A stretch of 64,000 bases of DNA from CAVQJU01 sp963729215 (GTDB lineage Bacteria > Acidobacteriota > Vicinamibacteria > Vicinamibacterales > CAVVIG01): assembly GCA_963729215.1 (NCBI GenBank), contig CAVSND010000015.1:1-64000 (forward strand). Reading direction: 5' to 3'. Shown one piece after another: positions 26,594 through 35,239 of this stretch. Position 1 is the stretch's first letter, and every line of letters begins with the position of its first letter. The notes below the pieces were generated by a model. It was not told where the DNA came from, did no database searches, and worked only from the letters and a program-made list of their open reading frames with translations. The position numbers and the translations under genes were made by a program.

Positions 26594-26850
26594 ATGGCCC
26601 AACCGCCCGCGTCGGCCGCCGACGAGTTCCTCATCCGTTCACGCATCACGCTCGCGATCTGTGGCGGTACGGGATCGGATCAGGGGTACAGCTATCACCC
26701 ACCGCTGCCGGTTTTGCCGAGGGCCGATCCGGCCTGGCGTCAGCAAGCGCTGGCAGGCACGGTGTACGAAATCGGCCGACTGATGGAAGAGATAACGATC
26801 TGGTCCCGTCACCATCGAATGGGGAGAGCGTCATGATTCTGTTCAATCGA
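26594..26850 (+). pseudogene. Truncated copy of the small-protein/usp module
   Basis: The frame from ATG at 26594 to 26836 ends in RADPAWRQQALAGTVYEIGRLMEEITIW, clearly related to the end of the gene at 13938 (RADPAGHQLALASTVYEIGRLLEEVDTW). Its first half is unrelated and shorter. Exactly as at 14279, an ATGA overlap begins a second frame with MILFN, like the usp start MILLN, but similarity stops after about 18 bases. So a two-gene module was copied here and lost its Usp and the front of its first gene. Confidence 0.65.
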
Positions 26851-26853
26851 TCG

Positions 26854-27084
26854 TCAGTTTGCGAGCAGGACGCACTTCATACCACCGATGGCGAGCGTGT
26901 CCTCGGACGCCCGTTCAAGTAGCTGGGTCAACGGACCGCCAGCAGAGACAGCCTTCCTCAAACGGCACGTTCCGCCCGGCTCTTCGTATTCCTCGCAGAT
27001 GACCTTCGTCACGTTACCTTCGAAATCAGTCGCGCGGGTCACGTGGCCGCCGAGCACCGGACACCGAATCAATGTCAGGACCAT
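26854..27084 (-). CDS. Small cysteine-containing protein
   Basis: 76 residues from ATG at 27084 with GGAGGG upstream (MVLTLIRCPVLGGHVTRATDF). It has Cys at positions 8, 28, 37 and 70 or so (RCPVLGG; VICEEYEEPGGTCRL; MKCVLLAN), which suggests a small metal or redox fold. It starts 51 bases after the alcohol dehydrogenase gene on the same strand and is probably cotranscribed with it. Family unknown. Confidence 0.6.
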   Translation of the reverse strand: MVLTLIRCPVLGGHVTRATDFEGNVTKVICEEYEEPGGTCRLRKAVSAGGPLTQLLERASEDTLAIGGMKCVLLAN

Positions 27085-27134
27085 CGTGTTCCCTCCTTCT
27101 CCGGCGAAGCTCATCGGGCGAGCCCGCCGACGAT

Positions 27135-28253
27135 TCAGCATTGCTCGTCCATGACGCCGACGCCGACAGTCTCGCGCCTGGCCTTCGCCTGCGTCGCGTC
27201 GGGATACAGAGCGACTTTCAGCACGCCGTCTCGCTGGTGGCTGAACAGATCAAGCGCTTCTTCGATGTCGTCGAGAGCGAACTTATGGGTCACCAGCGAT
27301 GTGAGATCGACGCGTCGATGCTCCACCATCGCCATGAGACGTCGCATCCGCTCTTTGCCACCCGGGCACAGGCTCGTGACAATTTTCTGATCGCCGAGCC
27401 CGGCAAAGAACGCTTCGTACGGCGCGACAAGTTTGCCTGAATAGACGCCGAGACTTGATAACGTCCCGCCCGGACGAATGGCCCGAAGCGCGCTCTCGAA
27501 TGTTTCCTGGCGTCCCAGCGCTTCGATGGCCACATCGACACCGCGTCCCTCGGTCAGGCGCTTGATGGCCGCAATGGGATCGCCGTCCTTCGGGTTGAGC
27601 GTGACGTTTGCTCCAAGTCGGCGAGCCACTTTCAGCCGATCGGGGTTGGAGTCGATCCCGATGACGAGCGCTGCGCCCTTGAGTTTCGCCCCGAGCGTGG
27701 CACACAGTCCGATCGGTCCTTGCGCGAAGACCGCGACCGCATCACCGACCCTGATATGGCCGTTTTCTGCCCCGGACAGGCCGGTCGAAAAGATGTCCGA
27801 GCACAGCACGACGTCTTCATCGGCCAAGTCTGCTGGAATCGGCGCCAGGTTGGCGCGCGCATCCGGCACGAGCAGGTACTCCGCCCAGGCGCCGTTGATC
27901 GTGTTACCGAAGCGCCAGCCTCCGATGCCGCCGCCGCACTGCGAATGGACACCGTTCAGGCAATAGAAGCACTGGCCGCACGGTGTAATCGCGCCGACGA
28001 GGACGCGTTGACCGACGGCGTAGAGCTCCTCGAGCCCCGCCCCGAGTGCCTCGATGACCCCCACTGGTTCGTGCCCCAGGATGAGGCCGGGCTTCACGGG
28101 ATACTCACCGCGGACAATGTGGACGTCGGTGCCGCAGATCGTCGTGGTCGTGATACGGATCACCGCCTCCCCTGCGCGAGGCACCGGCTTCGGCACCTCC
28201 TCGACCGCAACTCGACCTTTTTCTTTAAACACAACAGCTTTCATTGTTGCCAT
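27135..28253 (-). CDS. Zinc-dependent alcohol dehydrogenase (MDR superfamily)
   Basis: 372 residues from ATG at 28253. GroES-like N domain with catalytic-zinc residues in ICGTDVHIVRG and GHEPVGVI, structural-zinc cysteines in CGQCFYCLNGVHSQC, then the NAD Rossmann domain (FAQGPIGLCATLGAKLKGA, IGIDSNPDR). The C-terminal QRDGVLKVALYPD is typical of Zn alcohol dehydrogenases acting on short-chain alcohols. It would reoxidise NADH during fermentation or use alcohols. A good sigma-54-type promoter lies upstream; a small Cys protein follows. Confidence 0.9.
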   Translation of the reverse strand: MATMKAVVFKEKGRVAVEEVPKPVPRAGEAVIRITTTTICGTDVHIVRGEYPVKPGLILGHEPVGVIEALGAGLEELYAVGQRVLVGAITPCGQCFYCLNGVHSQCGGGIGGWRFGNTINGAWAEYLLVPDARANLAPIPADLADEDVVLCSDIFSTGLSGAENGHIRVGDAVAVFAQGPIGLCATLGAKLKGAALVIGIDSNPDRLKVARRLGANVTLNPKDGDPIAAIKRLTEGRGVDVAIEALGRQETFESALRAIRPGGTLSSLGVYSGKLVAPYEAFFAGLGDQKIVTSLCPGGKERMRRLMAMVEHRRVDLTSLVTHKFALDDIEEALDLFSHQRDGVLKVALYPDATQAKARRETVGVGVMDEQC

Positions 28254-28669
28254 GACGAACGTCCCTTCCTCGTCAGTGCGTGGGGTTGCCTGAGTCGGCC
28301 CTTTCGGAAAAGGTCCTCGCACGGCGGGTTCTCTAAACCTGGTCGCAATGCGCGTACCAAGGGGCCGGCATCGGGATCGCTCAGATAAATCACCAATTGA
28401 ACGTGAGTCCGGATTCGTCGGCACGGTACCGACAGGGAAAAGTCCGCAGGGTGGTCCGATTCTTCTCAGACGGGCCCTCACAGAGACGCGACGACGTCGT
28501 CAATGAGCCTCTCTGCGAGAGATCTTCATGCAGACCGTTGAAATCGCACGCGCGGACTGGGCCGGGCGGCCGAGACGGTTGATGGATTCGTTGGCCACTG
28601 ACGTCGCGCTGCAAATTGCCGGAGGCGGCGCCCAACGGCCGTGATCAGCGCACGCATCTCCGACGAGCC
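28254..28669. other. 416-base intergenic region
   Basis: This gap lies between the start of the alcohol dehydrogenase gene and the end of the GyrI-like gene. It holds the sigma-54-type promoter at 28345-28359. In the remaining 300 bases I see no convincing gene, hairpin or repeat; enhancer sites for an NtrC-type activator could lie here. Confidence 0.4.
28345..28359 (-). promoter_or_regulatory. Predicted sigma-54 promoter for the alcohol dehydrogenase
   Basis: The reverse strand reads TGGTACGCGCATTGC: 6 of 7 positions in the -24 box and a perfect -12 box. A start near 28335 gives a leader of about 82 bases. Confidence 0.65.
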
Positions 28670-29284
28670 TTACGTGCCAGAGGATCTCTCGACGCGGAGG
28701 CGAATGATCGTCAGGTAATTGCGGGGATCGCCGGCGAAGAACATTCCCGGTCCCTTGATGTACTCCTCCTCGTGGTCCCCGACGACGCGATAGCCCTGCG
28801 AGTCGATAAAACGGAGCAGGCGCTCGATGTCGGGCTGTTCGGCGTTATAAGGGCCCACGTGCAGGATTTCCGCCACGTCACCATAGGTCCACGTGGCGAC
28901 CACCGTTCGCAGACCTTCCGTTGGCCCGGGCGCCAGTGTCGTCACCGGCTCGGGCAGCGGCAACGCGTAGCGCCCGAGCCATTTGTCTTTCGGCGTGTCC
29001 TGCGGGTTCGGCCAGCGCGCCCGCGGTGACGGCGGCCGGCCGACTCTCGACACGCCCTCCAGCCTGGAGTACGTGCTGAACAACAATTTGAAGGCGCCCG
29101 CTCCGACGATGTTTGGATCGCCGGCAGCCTCGACGACGAGCATCCGTTGATCGTTCATTCGTGTCAGGCGTGGCTCGCGGAGGTCGGCGAATTGCGACGC
29201 GTCGGGCCCGCGAGTCAGCCACCACCCGGCGAGGATGGCGGCGAGAAGGACAGCGGCACCGATCAGAAGAAATATGGTTCTCAT
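28670..29284 (-). CDS. Membrane-anchored GyrI-like (SOUL-type) ligand-binding protein
   Basis: 204 residues from ATG at 29284. One N-terminal membrane segment (MRTIFLLIGAAVLLAAILAGWWL) is followed by a periplasmic GyrI/AraC-effector-like domain: RMLVVEAAGDP, AFKLLFSTYSRLEG, then VATWTYGDVAEILHVGPY, SQGYRVVGDHEEEYI. Such domains bind small hydrophobic ligands. A weak -24/-12 match (TGGACGCCAGCTTGC, reverse strand 29306-29320) lies just upstream, diverging from the promoter at 29330. Confidence 0.7.
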   Translation of the reverse strand: MRTIFLLIGAAVLLAAILAGWWLTRGPDASQFADLREPRLTRMNDQRMLVVEAAGDPNIVGAGAFKLLFSTYSRLEGVSRVGRPPSPRARWPNPQDTPKDKWLGRYALPLPEPVTTLAPGPTEGLRTVVATWTYGDVAEILHVGPYNAEQPDIERLLRFIDSQGYRVVGDHEEEYIKGPGMFFAGDPRNYLTIIRLRVERSSGT

Positions 29285-29329
29285 GCTGCTCTCGCCGCTT
29301 TGACTGCAAGCTGGCGTCCATGTCTTCCA

Positions 29330-29344
29330 TGGCACATCTGTTGC
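29330..29344 (+). promoter_or_regulatory. Predicted sigma-54 promoter, near-consensus
   Basis: Reads TGGCACATCTGTTGC followed by T: 6 of 7 positions in the -24 box and a perfect -12 box, one of the best in the window. Transcription would begin near 29355, 22 bases before the ATG at 29377, leaving room for the AAGGAGG ribosome site. Confidence 0.72.
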
Positions 29345-29376
29345 TCGGAACTCCATCGAAGGCAAGGAGGCATTCC

Positions 29377-29961
29377 ATGAGGACATTCAGGACAGCGTTG
29401 AGCGTGCTGGCCGTGGCGGCCCTGGTTGGAGGTGCCTCAGCCTCGCCGCGGCCCGAGCCGGTCGAGCACTTCACCGCGAAGATCGTCGTGGCCTCGAGTC
29501 CGGCGCGCTTCGCCTTCCGCACCGTCGACATTGTCATCGCGGGGTGGTCGACGGACGTCGAACACCGGATGCTCGAGAGGGCGCTGCTCGAGAAGGGCTG
29601 GGTTGAGTTTATGGACCAGCTCTGCACCTTCGCCCCGGTTGGCTCGATCGTGACCATCGACGGCCGCGAGATCGCCATCCGCTACGCCTGGCAGGTAATC
29701 GAGCGCCGCGGCTCCCGGCGCGTCTTCGTGGCCACGGACGAGCCGATCACGCTCGCGAATCCAGCGGCCGGTCGATCGAGTCTGGCCGATTCGTTCACGT
29801 TCCTGGAACTGCACGTCGGCGCGAACGGTGAGGGCGAAGGGAAGTTGTCCGAGGCGGCGCAGCTCTCGGTTGATGAGAGTCAGGACGTCATCGAGCTACG
29901 CGACTACGCGAATCGGCCGCTGCACTTGGTGATGGTGCGAAGCCTGCTATCTCTGGACTGA
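29377..29961 (+). CDS. Secreted protein of unknown function
   Basis: 194 residues from ATG at 29377 with AAGGAGG upstream. A signal peptide (MRTFRTALSVLAVAALVGGASAS) precedes a mature part with FTAKIVVASSPARFAFRTVD, WSTDVEHRMLERALLEKG and TFLELHVGANGEGEGKLSEAAQL. No cysteines or metal motifs stand out. Family not recognised. It diverges from the GyrI-like gene and has a near-consensus sigma-54-type promoter. Confidence 0.65.
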   Translation: MRTFRTALSVLAVAALVGGASASPRPEPVEHFTAKIVVASSPARFAFRTVDIVIAGWSTDVEHRMLERALLEKGWVEFMDQLCTFAPVGSIVTIDGREIAIRYAWQVIERRGSRRVFVATDEPITLANPAAGRSSLADSFTFLELHVGANGEGEGKLSEAAQLSVDESQDVIELRDYANRPLHLVMVRSLLSLD

Positions 29962-30012
29962 CGCATGGAAGGCGGGCGCGGGCAGGAGCCCGCGTCCGGT
30001 GCCATCGCGATC

Positions 30013-30150
30013 TACTTCCAGTGGTGAATGTGCGGTTCTTTCGAGGTACCTCGACGCCCGGTTCGCTCGGCACCCCCACGATGATCGGAACGATGGCGTC
30101 AACGTCTGGCGGAATCCCGAGCTCGGATTTGGCCTCTGCAGTGTGCAATC
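30013..30150 (-). pseudogene. C-terminal remnant of a nitroreductase
   Basis: The reverse strand encodes LHTAEAKSELGIPPDVDAIV and PIIVGVPSEPGVEVPRKN, the characteristic end of FMN nitroreductase-family proteins (LN/HTAEGKxELGIP, then PIIxGxP and a PRK tail). Nothing of the flavin-binding N-terminal part is found upstream and there is no start. It is a short relic; the match is by eye from family knowledge. Confidence 0.5.
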
Positions 30151-30268
30151 TTCCCTTCGTGCGGGCGGTTTCACCGGTGTTCACCTTTCGAGTGGGGATT
30201 TTCCGGCAGTGCTCCGAAAAATCCCTCGGCAGCGGCGGCGGCCGCCCTAGGCGGCGATGTTTTCAGAG

Positions 30269-30652
30269 TCAGGCGACGGGCCCGTGCGGCGCGCCCGCCG
30301 ATGATGCCCTTCTCCGTCGTGCGGCTCTGGCGCCCACCCACCCGAGCATGAGACCGATTGGAATGCCGATGGCAACGGCGAGGCCGACGGACTTGAACGG
30401 CTCGCGTTTGATCCTGTACTCCGCTTGATCGCGAAGATCCGCGGCGCGTTCGGTGACACGTCGAGCCTTCTTCAACGCTCGCTTTGCGGCGTACACCCCG
30501 TCCTCCACAATGTCAGCGGCCACCGTCTTCAGCAGTTGCGCCTCGTGCGAGAGATGCGCAGCATGGCGAACCGTGTCGACTGCGGTATCGACGGCGCTGC
30601 CGAGTGCCGTATCCGGCGCTCTTTTCGCCGTCGGCGAAATTGATGGTGTCAT
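30269..30652 (-). CDS. DUF883-like membrane-anchored protein, paralogue
   Basis: 127 residues from ATG at 30652 with GGAGGT upstream. N-terminal helical region (VDTVRHAAHLSHEAQLLKTV; KKARRVTERAADLRDQAEY), then KREPFKSVGLAVAIGIPIGLMLGW as the single membrane helix and a basic tail ARAARRRRA. It is a longer relative of the protein at 15801-16091. These YqjD-like proteins sit in the inner membrane in stationary phase. Confidence 0.7.
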   Translation of the reverse strand: MTPSISPTAKRAPDTALGSAVDTAVDTVRHAAHLSHEAQLLKTVAADIVEDGVYAAKRALKKARRVTERAADLRDQAEYRIKREPFKSVGLAVAIGIPIGLMLGWVGARAARRRRASSAGAPHGPVA

Positions 30653-30674
30653 CTGGACCTCCGGCTTTCGGCTG

Positions 30675-30689
30675 TGCAAAAGCCGCGCC
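30675..30689 (-). promoter_or_regulatory. Predicted sigma-54 promoter for the DUF883-like gene
   Basis: The reverse strand reads GGGCGCGGCTTTTGC followed by A; -24 GG and -12 TTGC intact. A start near 30664 leaves a 12-base leader that just includes the ribosome site. Confidence 0.45.
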
Positions 30690-30729
30690 CGGTCAGACCT
30701 GGGGTTTGCCAGAGCGCCGGTTTCGATAG

Positions 30730-31617
30730 TCAGCTTCTCAGCGTGAGGACCGGGCAGGAGGCCCGTCTGACAACCTCCTGCGTGGTCGATCCAAAGAGCA
30801 TCATGTCGAGTGCGCTGCGGCCCTGCACGCCCATCACAATCAGATCCGACTGCTCCGCCGCGGCGACAGCCAGGATTTGGTCAGCGGCCTTCCCGATTAC
30901 GACCTTTGACTCCGGCCTGCACCAGTTCCTTACATCGTCGGGAATCAGCGCCGCGAGCTGACGGCGCGCATCCGCTTCCCATTGGCGTCGCTGCTCCGTC
31001 GTCTGGACCGCGATGCCGGTCTCCTCGTCCAACCACTGCTCGAAGACGTGCAGCAGCGAAAGTCGCGCGTTAGTTTCCTGCGCCAGCGAGAGGGCGAATC
31101 GCAGCGCGGTATTTGATGAATTGGAAAAGTCGACCGGGCAGAGCAGCTGCTCGAATGGCAGCTTCGAGGTCGAAGCGGTCCGGGGCGGCACGGTCATCAC
31201 AGGGCAGCTCGCCTTGCGCAGCACTTTCTCCGCCACCGAGCCCAGGACGAATCGTTGGAAGCCGCCTTGACCATGTGTGCCAATCACAATCAGGTCGGCC
31301 TCGAGCGATTTCGCGTGATCGAGAATCCGGTCGACCGGGTTGCCTTCGTCCACGGCCACGTCCGTCGAAATTCCTGCGGTCGTGGCCGGCGACAACCACA
31401 TGCGCAACTCTTCCTCGAATCGGTGCCAGTTGGTCCGGCCCGCTAACGCCGGCGGGGGAATCGGTATGAACGTGTTGAGCACGACCATGGGATTCCCGAC
31501 GTGCAACGCGATGAGATCGGCTCCATACCATCCAGCGACGGCGATGGCATGCTCCAACGCATGCCGCGAGTTATCCGAGAAGTCGGTCGGACACAGGATG
31601 CGACGGATCTCGACCAT
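30730..31617 (-). CDS. Tandem universal stress protein
   Basis: 295 residues, two UspA domains. The first (1-150) starts IRRILCPTDFSDNSRHALEHA and has GTHGQGGFQRFVLGS. The second (155-295) starts FEQLLCPVDFSNSSNTALRFA and has GVQGRSALDMMLFGS, ending CPVLTLRS. It overlaps the end of the upstream tandem usp by 47 bases, so the two are one operon and arose by duplication. A Glu/Trp-rich stretch (FEQWLDEETG) separates parts of the second domain. Confidence 0.92.
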   Translation of the reverse strand: MVEIRRILCPTDFSDNSRHALEHAIAVAGWYGADLIALHVGNPMVVLNTFIPIPPPALAGRTNWHRFEEELRMWLSPATTAGISTDVAVDEGNPVDRILDHAKSLEADLIVIGTHGQGGFQRFVLGSVAEKVLRKASCPVMTVPPRTASTSKLPFEQLLCPVDFSNSSNTALRFALSLAQETNARLSLLHVFEQWLDEETGIAVQTTEQRRQWEADARRQLAALIPDDVRNWCRPESKVVIGKAADQILAVAAAEQSDLIVMGVQGRSALDMMLFGSTTQEVVRRASCPVLTLRS

Positions 31618-32587
31618 GGGAGCCCCCTATCTCTGATACTGGCAAATGTGTGGCCGCTTCTGTCACGGCGCGCTGTTTCAGCGTCAGCACCGGACAATGC
31701 GCGCTCCGGACGACGTGGTTCGTTGTCGATCCGAACAGCGTTGTCTCGAGTGAATTGCGGCCGCGGACGCCCATGATGATGAGATCGGTTGCGTCGGTCT
31801 CCGCGGTCGCGAGAATCTGGCGGTACGGCTTTCCATAGCCGATCTTCGTCTCAGGGCGACACCAGACGCGCACATCATCGGTCACCAGGCCGTTCAGACG
31901 CGTGCGCGCCTCCTCTTCGACAACCGCTCTGAACGCCGGCACATCGAACCGCTGGAGCAGCAGATCGTCTTCGGGCGGCCAGTCGAAGACATGAAGAATC
32001 GTCAAACGGGCGTCCGCCTCCTGAGCCAGGGAAAAGGCGAATCGCAGGGCTTCAAGCGACGACTCGGAGAAGTCCACCGGGCACAGCAAATGCGTATACG
32101 GGACGTTCGCGGAGGACACAGCCGACGGTGGGACGGTCAGAACGGGACAGGCCGCCTTGCGGAGCACCTTTTCAGCGACCGATCCCAGCATGAATCGCTC
32201 GAACCCGCCCAGGCCGTGGGTGCCCATGACGATCAGGTCGGCCTCGAGCGAGCTCGCCTGGTCGAGAATGCAACGCGCCGGAGAGCCTGCGTCGATCAGC
32301 GCCTCTGTCTTCACGCCCGCCCGCTCTGCGCCTTCCAGCCAGCCGTGAAGCTCCTCTGTGAACGAGCGGCGCAGGTCCGAGGTTGGCGCCTCGACGACAG
32401 TCTCGGCGGGGGCAATCGGCGGAAGCAGAAGCGCGGACTGAATGACGTGCAGCGCGGCGATCGATGATCGGTACCATTTGGCGATCGCGACAGCGTGTCC
32501 CAACGCATCGCGCGAAATATTCGAGAAATCGATCGCGCATAGAATCCGCCGAATGACGGCCGGGCGGAAGCTCTGAACCTGCTCCAC
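31571..32587 (-). CDS. Tandem universal stress protein
   Basis: 338 residues, two UspA domains: IRRILCAIDFSNISRDAL with GTHGLGGFERFMLGS, then YTHLLCPVDFSESSLEAL with GVRGRNSLETTLFGS. A 30-residue C-terminal tail after CPVLTLKQ (AVTEAATHLPVSEIGG) overlaps the next gene and is absent from its relatives, so the true stop may once have been earlier. First gene of the two-gene usp operon. Confidence 0.92.
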   Translation of the reverse strand: MEQVQSFRPAVIRRILCAIDFSNISRDALGHAVAIAKWYRSSIAALHVIQSALLLPPIAPAETVVEAPTSDLRRSFTEELHGWLEGAERAGVKTEALIDAGSPARCILDQASSLEADLIVMGTHGLGGFERFMLGSVAEKVLRKAACPVLTVPPSAVSSANVPYTHLLCPVDFSESSLEALRFAFSLAQEADARLTILHVFDWPPEDDLLLQRFDVPAFRAVVEEEARTRLNGLVTDDVRVWCRPETKIGYGKPYRQILATAETDATDLIIMGVRGRNSLETTLFGSTTNHVVRSAHCPVLTLKQRAVTEAATHLPVSEIGGSHGRDPSHPVSDRLLG

Positions 32588-32640
32588 GGATTACCTCGCG
32601 TTCTGGCGGCCGATGGACCGCGATCTCAGTACGGCGTCCT

Positions 32641-32655
32641 GCACGGTTCGGGCCA
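32641..32655 (-). promoter_or_regulatory. Predicted sigma-54 promoter for the tandem usp operon
   Basis: The reverse strand reads TGGCCCGAACCGTGC followed by A; 6 of 7 positions in the -24 box, one mismatch in TTGC. A start near 32629 gives a leader of about 42 bases. It lies in the 96-base gap after the P-type ATPase gene. Confidence 0.5.
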
Positions 32656-32683
32656 TCGCCCGGCTCCAACAACCGCGCCACCC

Positions 32684-35239
32684 TCAGGCCACGCCGCGAT
32701 AGAAACGGCTCTTCGTCATTTCAGCGGCGACCACGTACAGCGCGGTGATCGCCACGACCGTGACAAGGACGACACCCGGCAACGGCACGAACCCAAACAC
32801 ATCGACGAAGGGAAGATAGGGAATGGAAAAGGTCACGACGACGAGCGCCAGGGTTGACCACAGCAGCAGGCGGCCTGGCCGGCTGCGAAAGAAGGGCCGC
32901 CGCGTCCGCACGACCAGCGCAATGACCAGTTCGGTGAGCAACGATTCAACGAACCAGCCCGTTCGGAACACGGCCGGCCCTGACCGAAAGACCAGGAGGA
33001 GCGCACCAAAGGTCAGGAAGTCAAAAATCGAACTGACGACGCCGAACTCCAGCATGAAGCGACCAATGAACCGCATGTTCCAGCGCTGCGGCCGTTCGAT
33101 CAGCTCCAAGTCCACGGCGTCGTCGGCGATGCCGATGGCAGGGATGTCGGACAACAAGTTGTTCAAAAGGATCTGGCCGGCCAGGAGCGGTAAGAACGGC
33201 AGGAACAGCGAGGCGGCCGCCATGCTGATCATGTTGCCAAGGTTTGCGCTCATCGTCGTGAGAACGTACTTGAGGGTATTGGCGAAGGTCGTACGGCCTT
33301 CCTCGATACCCTGGCGAATGACATCGAGGTCCTGGTCGAGCAGCACGAAGTCCGCGGCGGCTTTGGCCACATCGACCGCGTGCTCGACAGAAAGGCTCGT
33401 GTCGGCCGCGTGCATCGCGGGCGCATCGTTCACACCATCGCCGAGAAAGCCGACAACGTGCCCCATCTTCTTCACGGCCAGGATGATCCGCTCCTTTTGA
33501 TTCGGATCCACTTCCACAAACAGATCCGTGGTCTCCGCGGCGCGCCACAGCGCTTCATCCGACAGACGTTGCAGGTCGGCTCCGGTGAGTACGCGATCCG
33601 CCCTCAATCCGACCAGGCCAGCGACATGTTGAGTGACCGGCTTGCAGTCTCCAGTGATGACTTTGACGGAGACGCCGAGGGCAGCCAGGCTGCGAATCGC
33701 GTCGGCCGCGTCTTCTTTCGGACGATCGAAAAAGGTGAGGAAGCCGGCAAAGGCGAGTTCGCGTTCCAACTCGCGGCCATACGGAGCTCGCTGTTCCACG
33801 GTCCGTTCGGCCACGGCGAGAACGCGAATGCCCTGCGCGCTCCACGCTTGATAGCGCTCTTCGAGAGCCGCCCTGGACGCGGCATCGAGCACGATGCCGT
33901 CGGCCGATCGGGTGCAGACGTCGAGCACGTGGTGAAACGCGCCCTTGGTAATCAGAGACGTTCGTCCGTCCGTTGCGACGACGACACTGACACGCTTGCG
34001 GACGAAATCGAACGGGATTTCGGCGAGCTTGCTGACCGTCGAGAGGTCCGGCGGCGCGGCAGCCAGGATCGCGTCGTCAAGCGGACTCGCCAGTCCGGTT
34101 TCGAGCGCCGCATTCCAGGCGCCCAACTTCCGTACTTCCGTCGACGGCGACCCGGCGGCATCATACGCACCCTCCAGGACCACCACGCCCTCCGTGAGCG
34201 TCCCGGTCTTGTCGGTACAGAGCACATCCATGCTGCCGAGGTTCTCGATGGCCGTGAGGTGCCGCACCAGGACACCGTGGCGCGCCATCATCTGCGAGCC
34301 CCGAGCCAGGTTGACGCTGAGAATGGCGGGGAGCAGCTCGGGGCTGAGCCCCACGGCGAGCGCGATCGCAAACAACAGCGTCTCGATCGGCGGCCGCCCG
34401 TTCAACACATGAACGATGAAGACGAGAAAGACCATGACCAGCATGGCACTCGTCAGCAGGCGGCCGAACCGGCGGAGGCCCCGATCGAATTCCGTTTCGG
34501 GCGGCCGCAACGTCAAACGCTGGGCGATGCTGCCGAACTGCGTGCTGAGTCCGGTCGCCACGATCACGCAGCGGGCTGTGCCGCTGCGGACGTTGGTTCC
34601 GAGAAAGACGCAATTCGTCCGATCGCGCAAACCCACCGTCGAGACGACAGAGCCGGGTCGTTTTTCAACGGGAAAACTCTCGCCGGTGAGCACCGCCTCG
34701 CTGACGAAGAAGTCGGCCGCTTCGAGGACAACGCCGTCCGCCGGTACCAGGCTGCCTGCCGACAGCAAAACCACGTCGCCAGGCACAACCTCGGCCGTCG
34801 TCAGCTCAGTCGCGTGACCGTCGCGAAGGACGCGAGCGCGCAGCTGGACGCGCGCCTGCAGGGCCGCTGCCGCCGTCTCCGCGTGGTACTCGCGCGTGTA
34901 TCCGATACCCACGGTGGCCAGCACGATCGAGACGACGATCAGCGCGTCGACCCACTCGCCGGTCATCGCCGATGCCAACGCGGCGAAAACGAGCACCAGC
35001 AGCAGCGGGTTCCGGATTTGGTTGAAAAGCACGCCGGTACGCGTCAGGCTCCGGTGCGCCCGCACCTGGTTCCGCCCGTACAGGCGGAGCCGGCGCACAG
35101 CATCTGCAGCCGACAGGCCGTCACGGCTCGAGTCGAGTTGCTGCAGCAGAGTGTCGGCGTCGGCGGCCCAATACTGATCGTGCACGACGGGCGCGCCGAG
35201 ATCGCCGTCAGATCGACGCGACGCCCGCCACCAGTTCAT
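32684..35239 (-). CDS. mgtA: Magnesium-type P-type ATPase
   Basis: 851 residues from ATG at 35239. It has all P-type ATPase signatures: actuator TGES (LTGESFPVEK), phosphorylation motif DKTGTLT, GDGVNDAP hinge, and the P3B (MgtA) features NxxSxxP-like IALAVGLSPELLP in M4 and NNLLSDIPAIGIADD near M6. The C-terminal helices match the MgtA length. It would import Mg2+ or a related divalent ion, powered by ATP, in the inner membrane. It overlaps the stop of the upstream usp gene, so Usp and pump are coupled. A broader cation-pump role cannot be excluded. Confidence 0.88.
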   Translation of the reverse strand: MNWWRASRRSDGDLGAPVVHDQYWAADADTLLQQLDSSRDGLSAADAVRRLRLYGRNQVRAHRSLTRTGVLFNQIRNPLLLVLVFAALASAMTGEWVDALIVVSIVLATVGIGYTREYHAETAAAALQARVQLRARVLRDGHATELTTAEVVPGDVVLLSAGSLVPADGVVLEAADFFVSEAVLTGESFPVEKRPGSVVSTVGLRDRTNCVFLGTNVRSGTARCVIVATGLSTQFGSIAQRLTLRPPETEFDRGLRRFGRLLTSAMLVMVFLVFIVHVLNGRPPIETLLFAIALAVGLSPELLPAILSVNLARGSQMMARHGVLVRHLTAIENLGSMDVLCTDKTGTLTEGVVVLEGAYDAAGSPSTEVRKLGAWNAALETGLASPLDDAILAAAPPDLSTVSKLAEIPFDFVRKRVSVVVATDGRTSLITKGAFHHVLDVCTRSADGIVLDAASRAALEERYQAWSAQGIRVLAVAERTVEQRAPYGRELERELAFAGFLTFFDRPKEDAADAIRSLAALGVSVKVITGDCKPVTQHVAGLVGLRADRVLTGADLQRLSDEALWRAAETTDLFVEVDPNQKERIILAVKKMGHVVGFLGDGVNDAPAMHAADTSLSVEHAVDVAKAAADFVLLDQDLDVIRQGIEEGRTTFANTLKYVLTTMSANLGNMISMAAASLFLPFLPLLAGQILLNNLLSDIPAIGIADDAVDLELIERPQRWNMRFIGRFMLEFGVVSSIFDFLTFGALLLVFRSGPAVFRTGWFVESLLTELVIALVVRTRRPFFRSRPGRLLLWSTLALVVVTFSIPYLPFVDVFGFVPLPGVVLVTVVAITALYVVAAEMTKSRFYRGVA

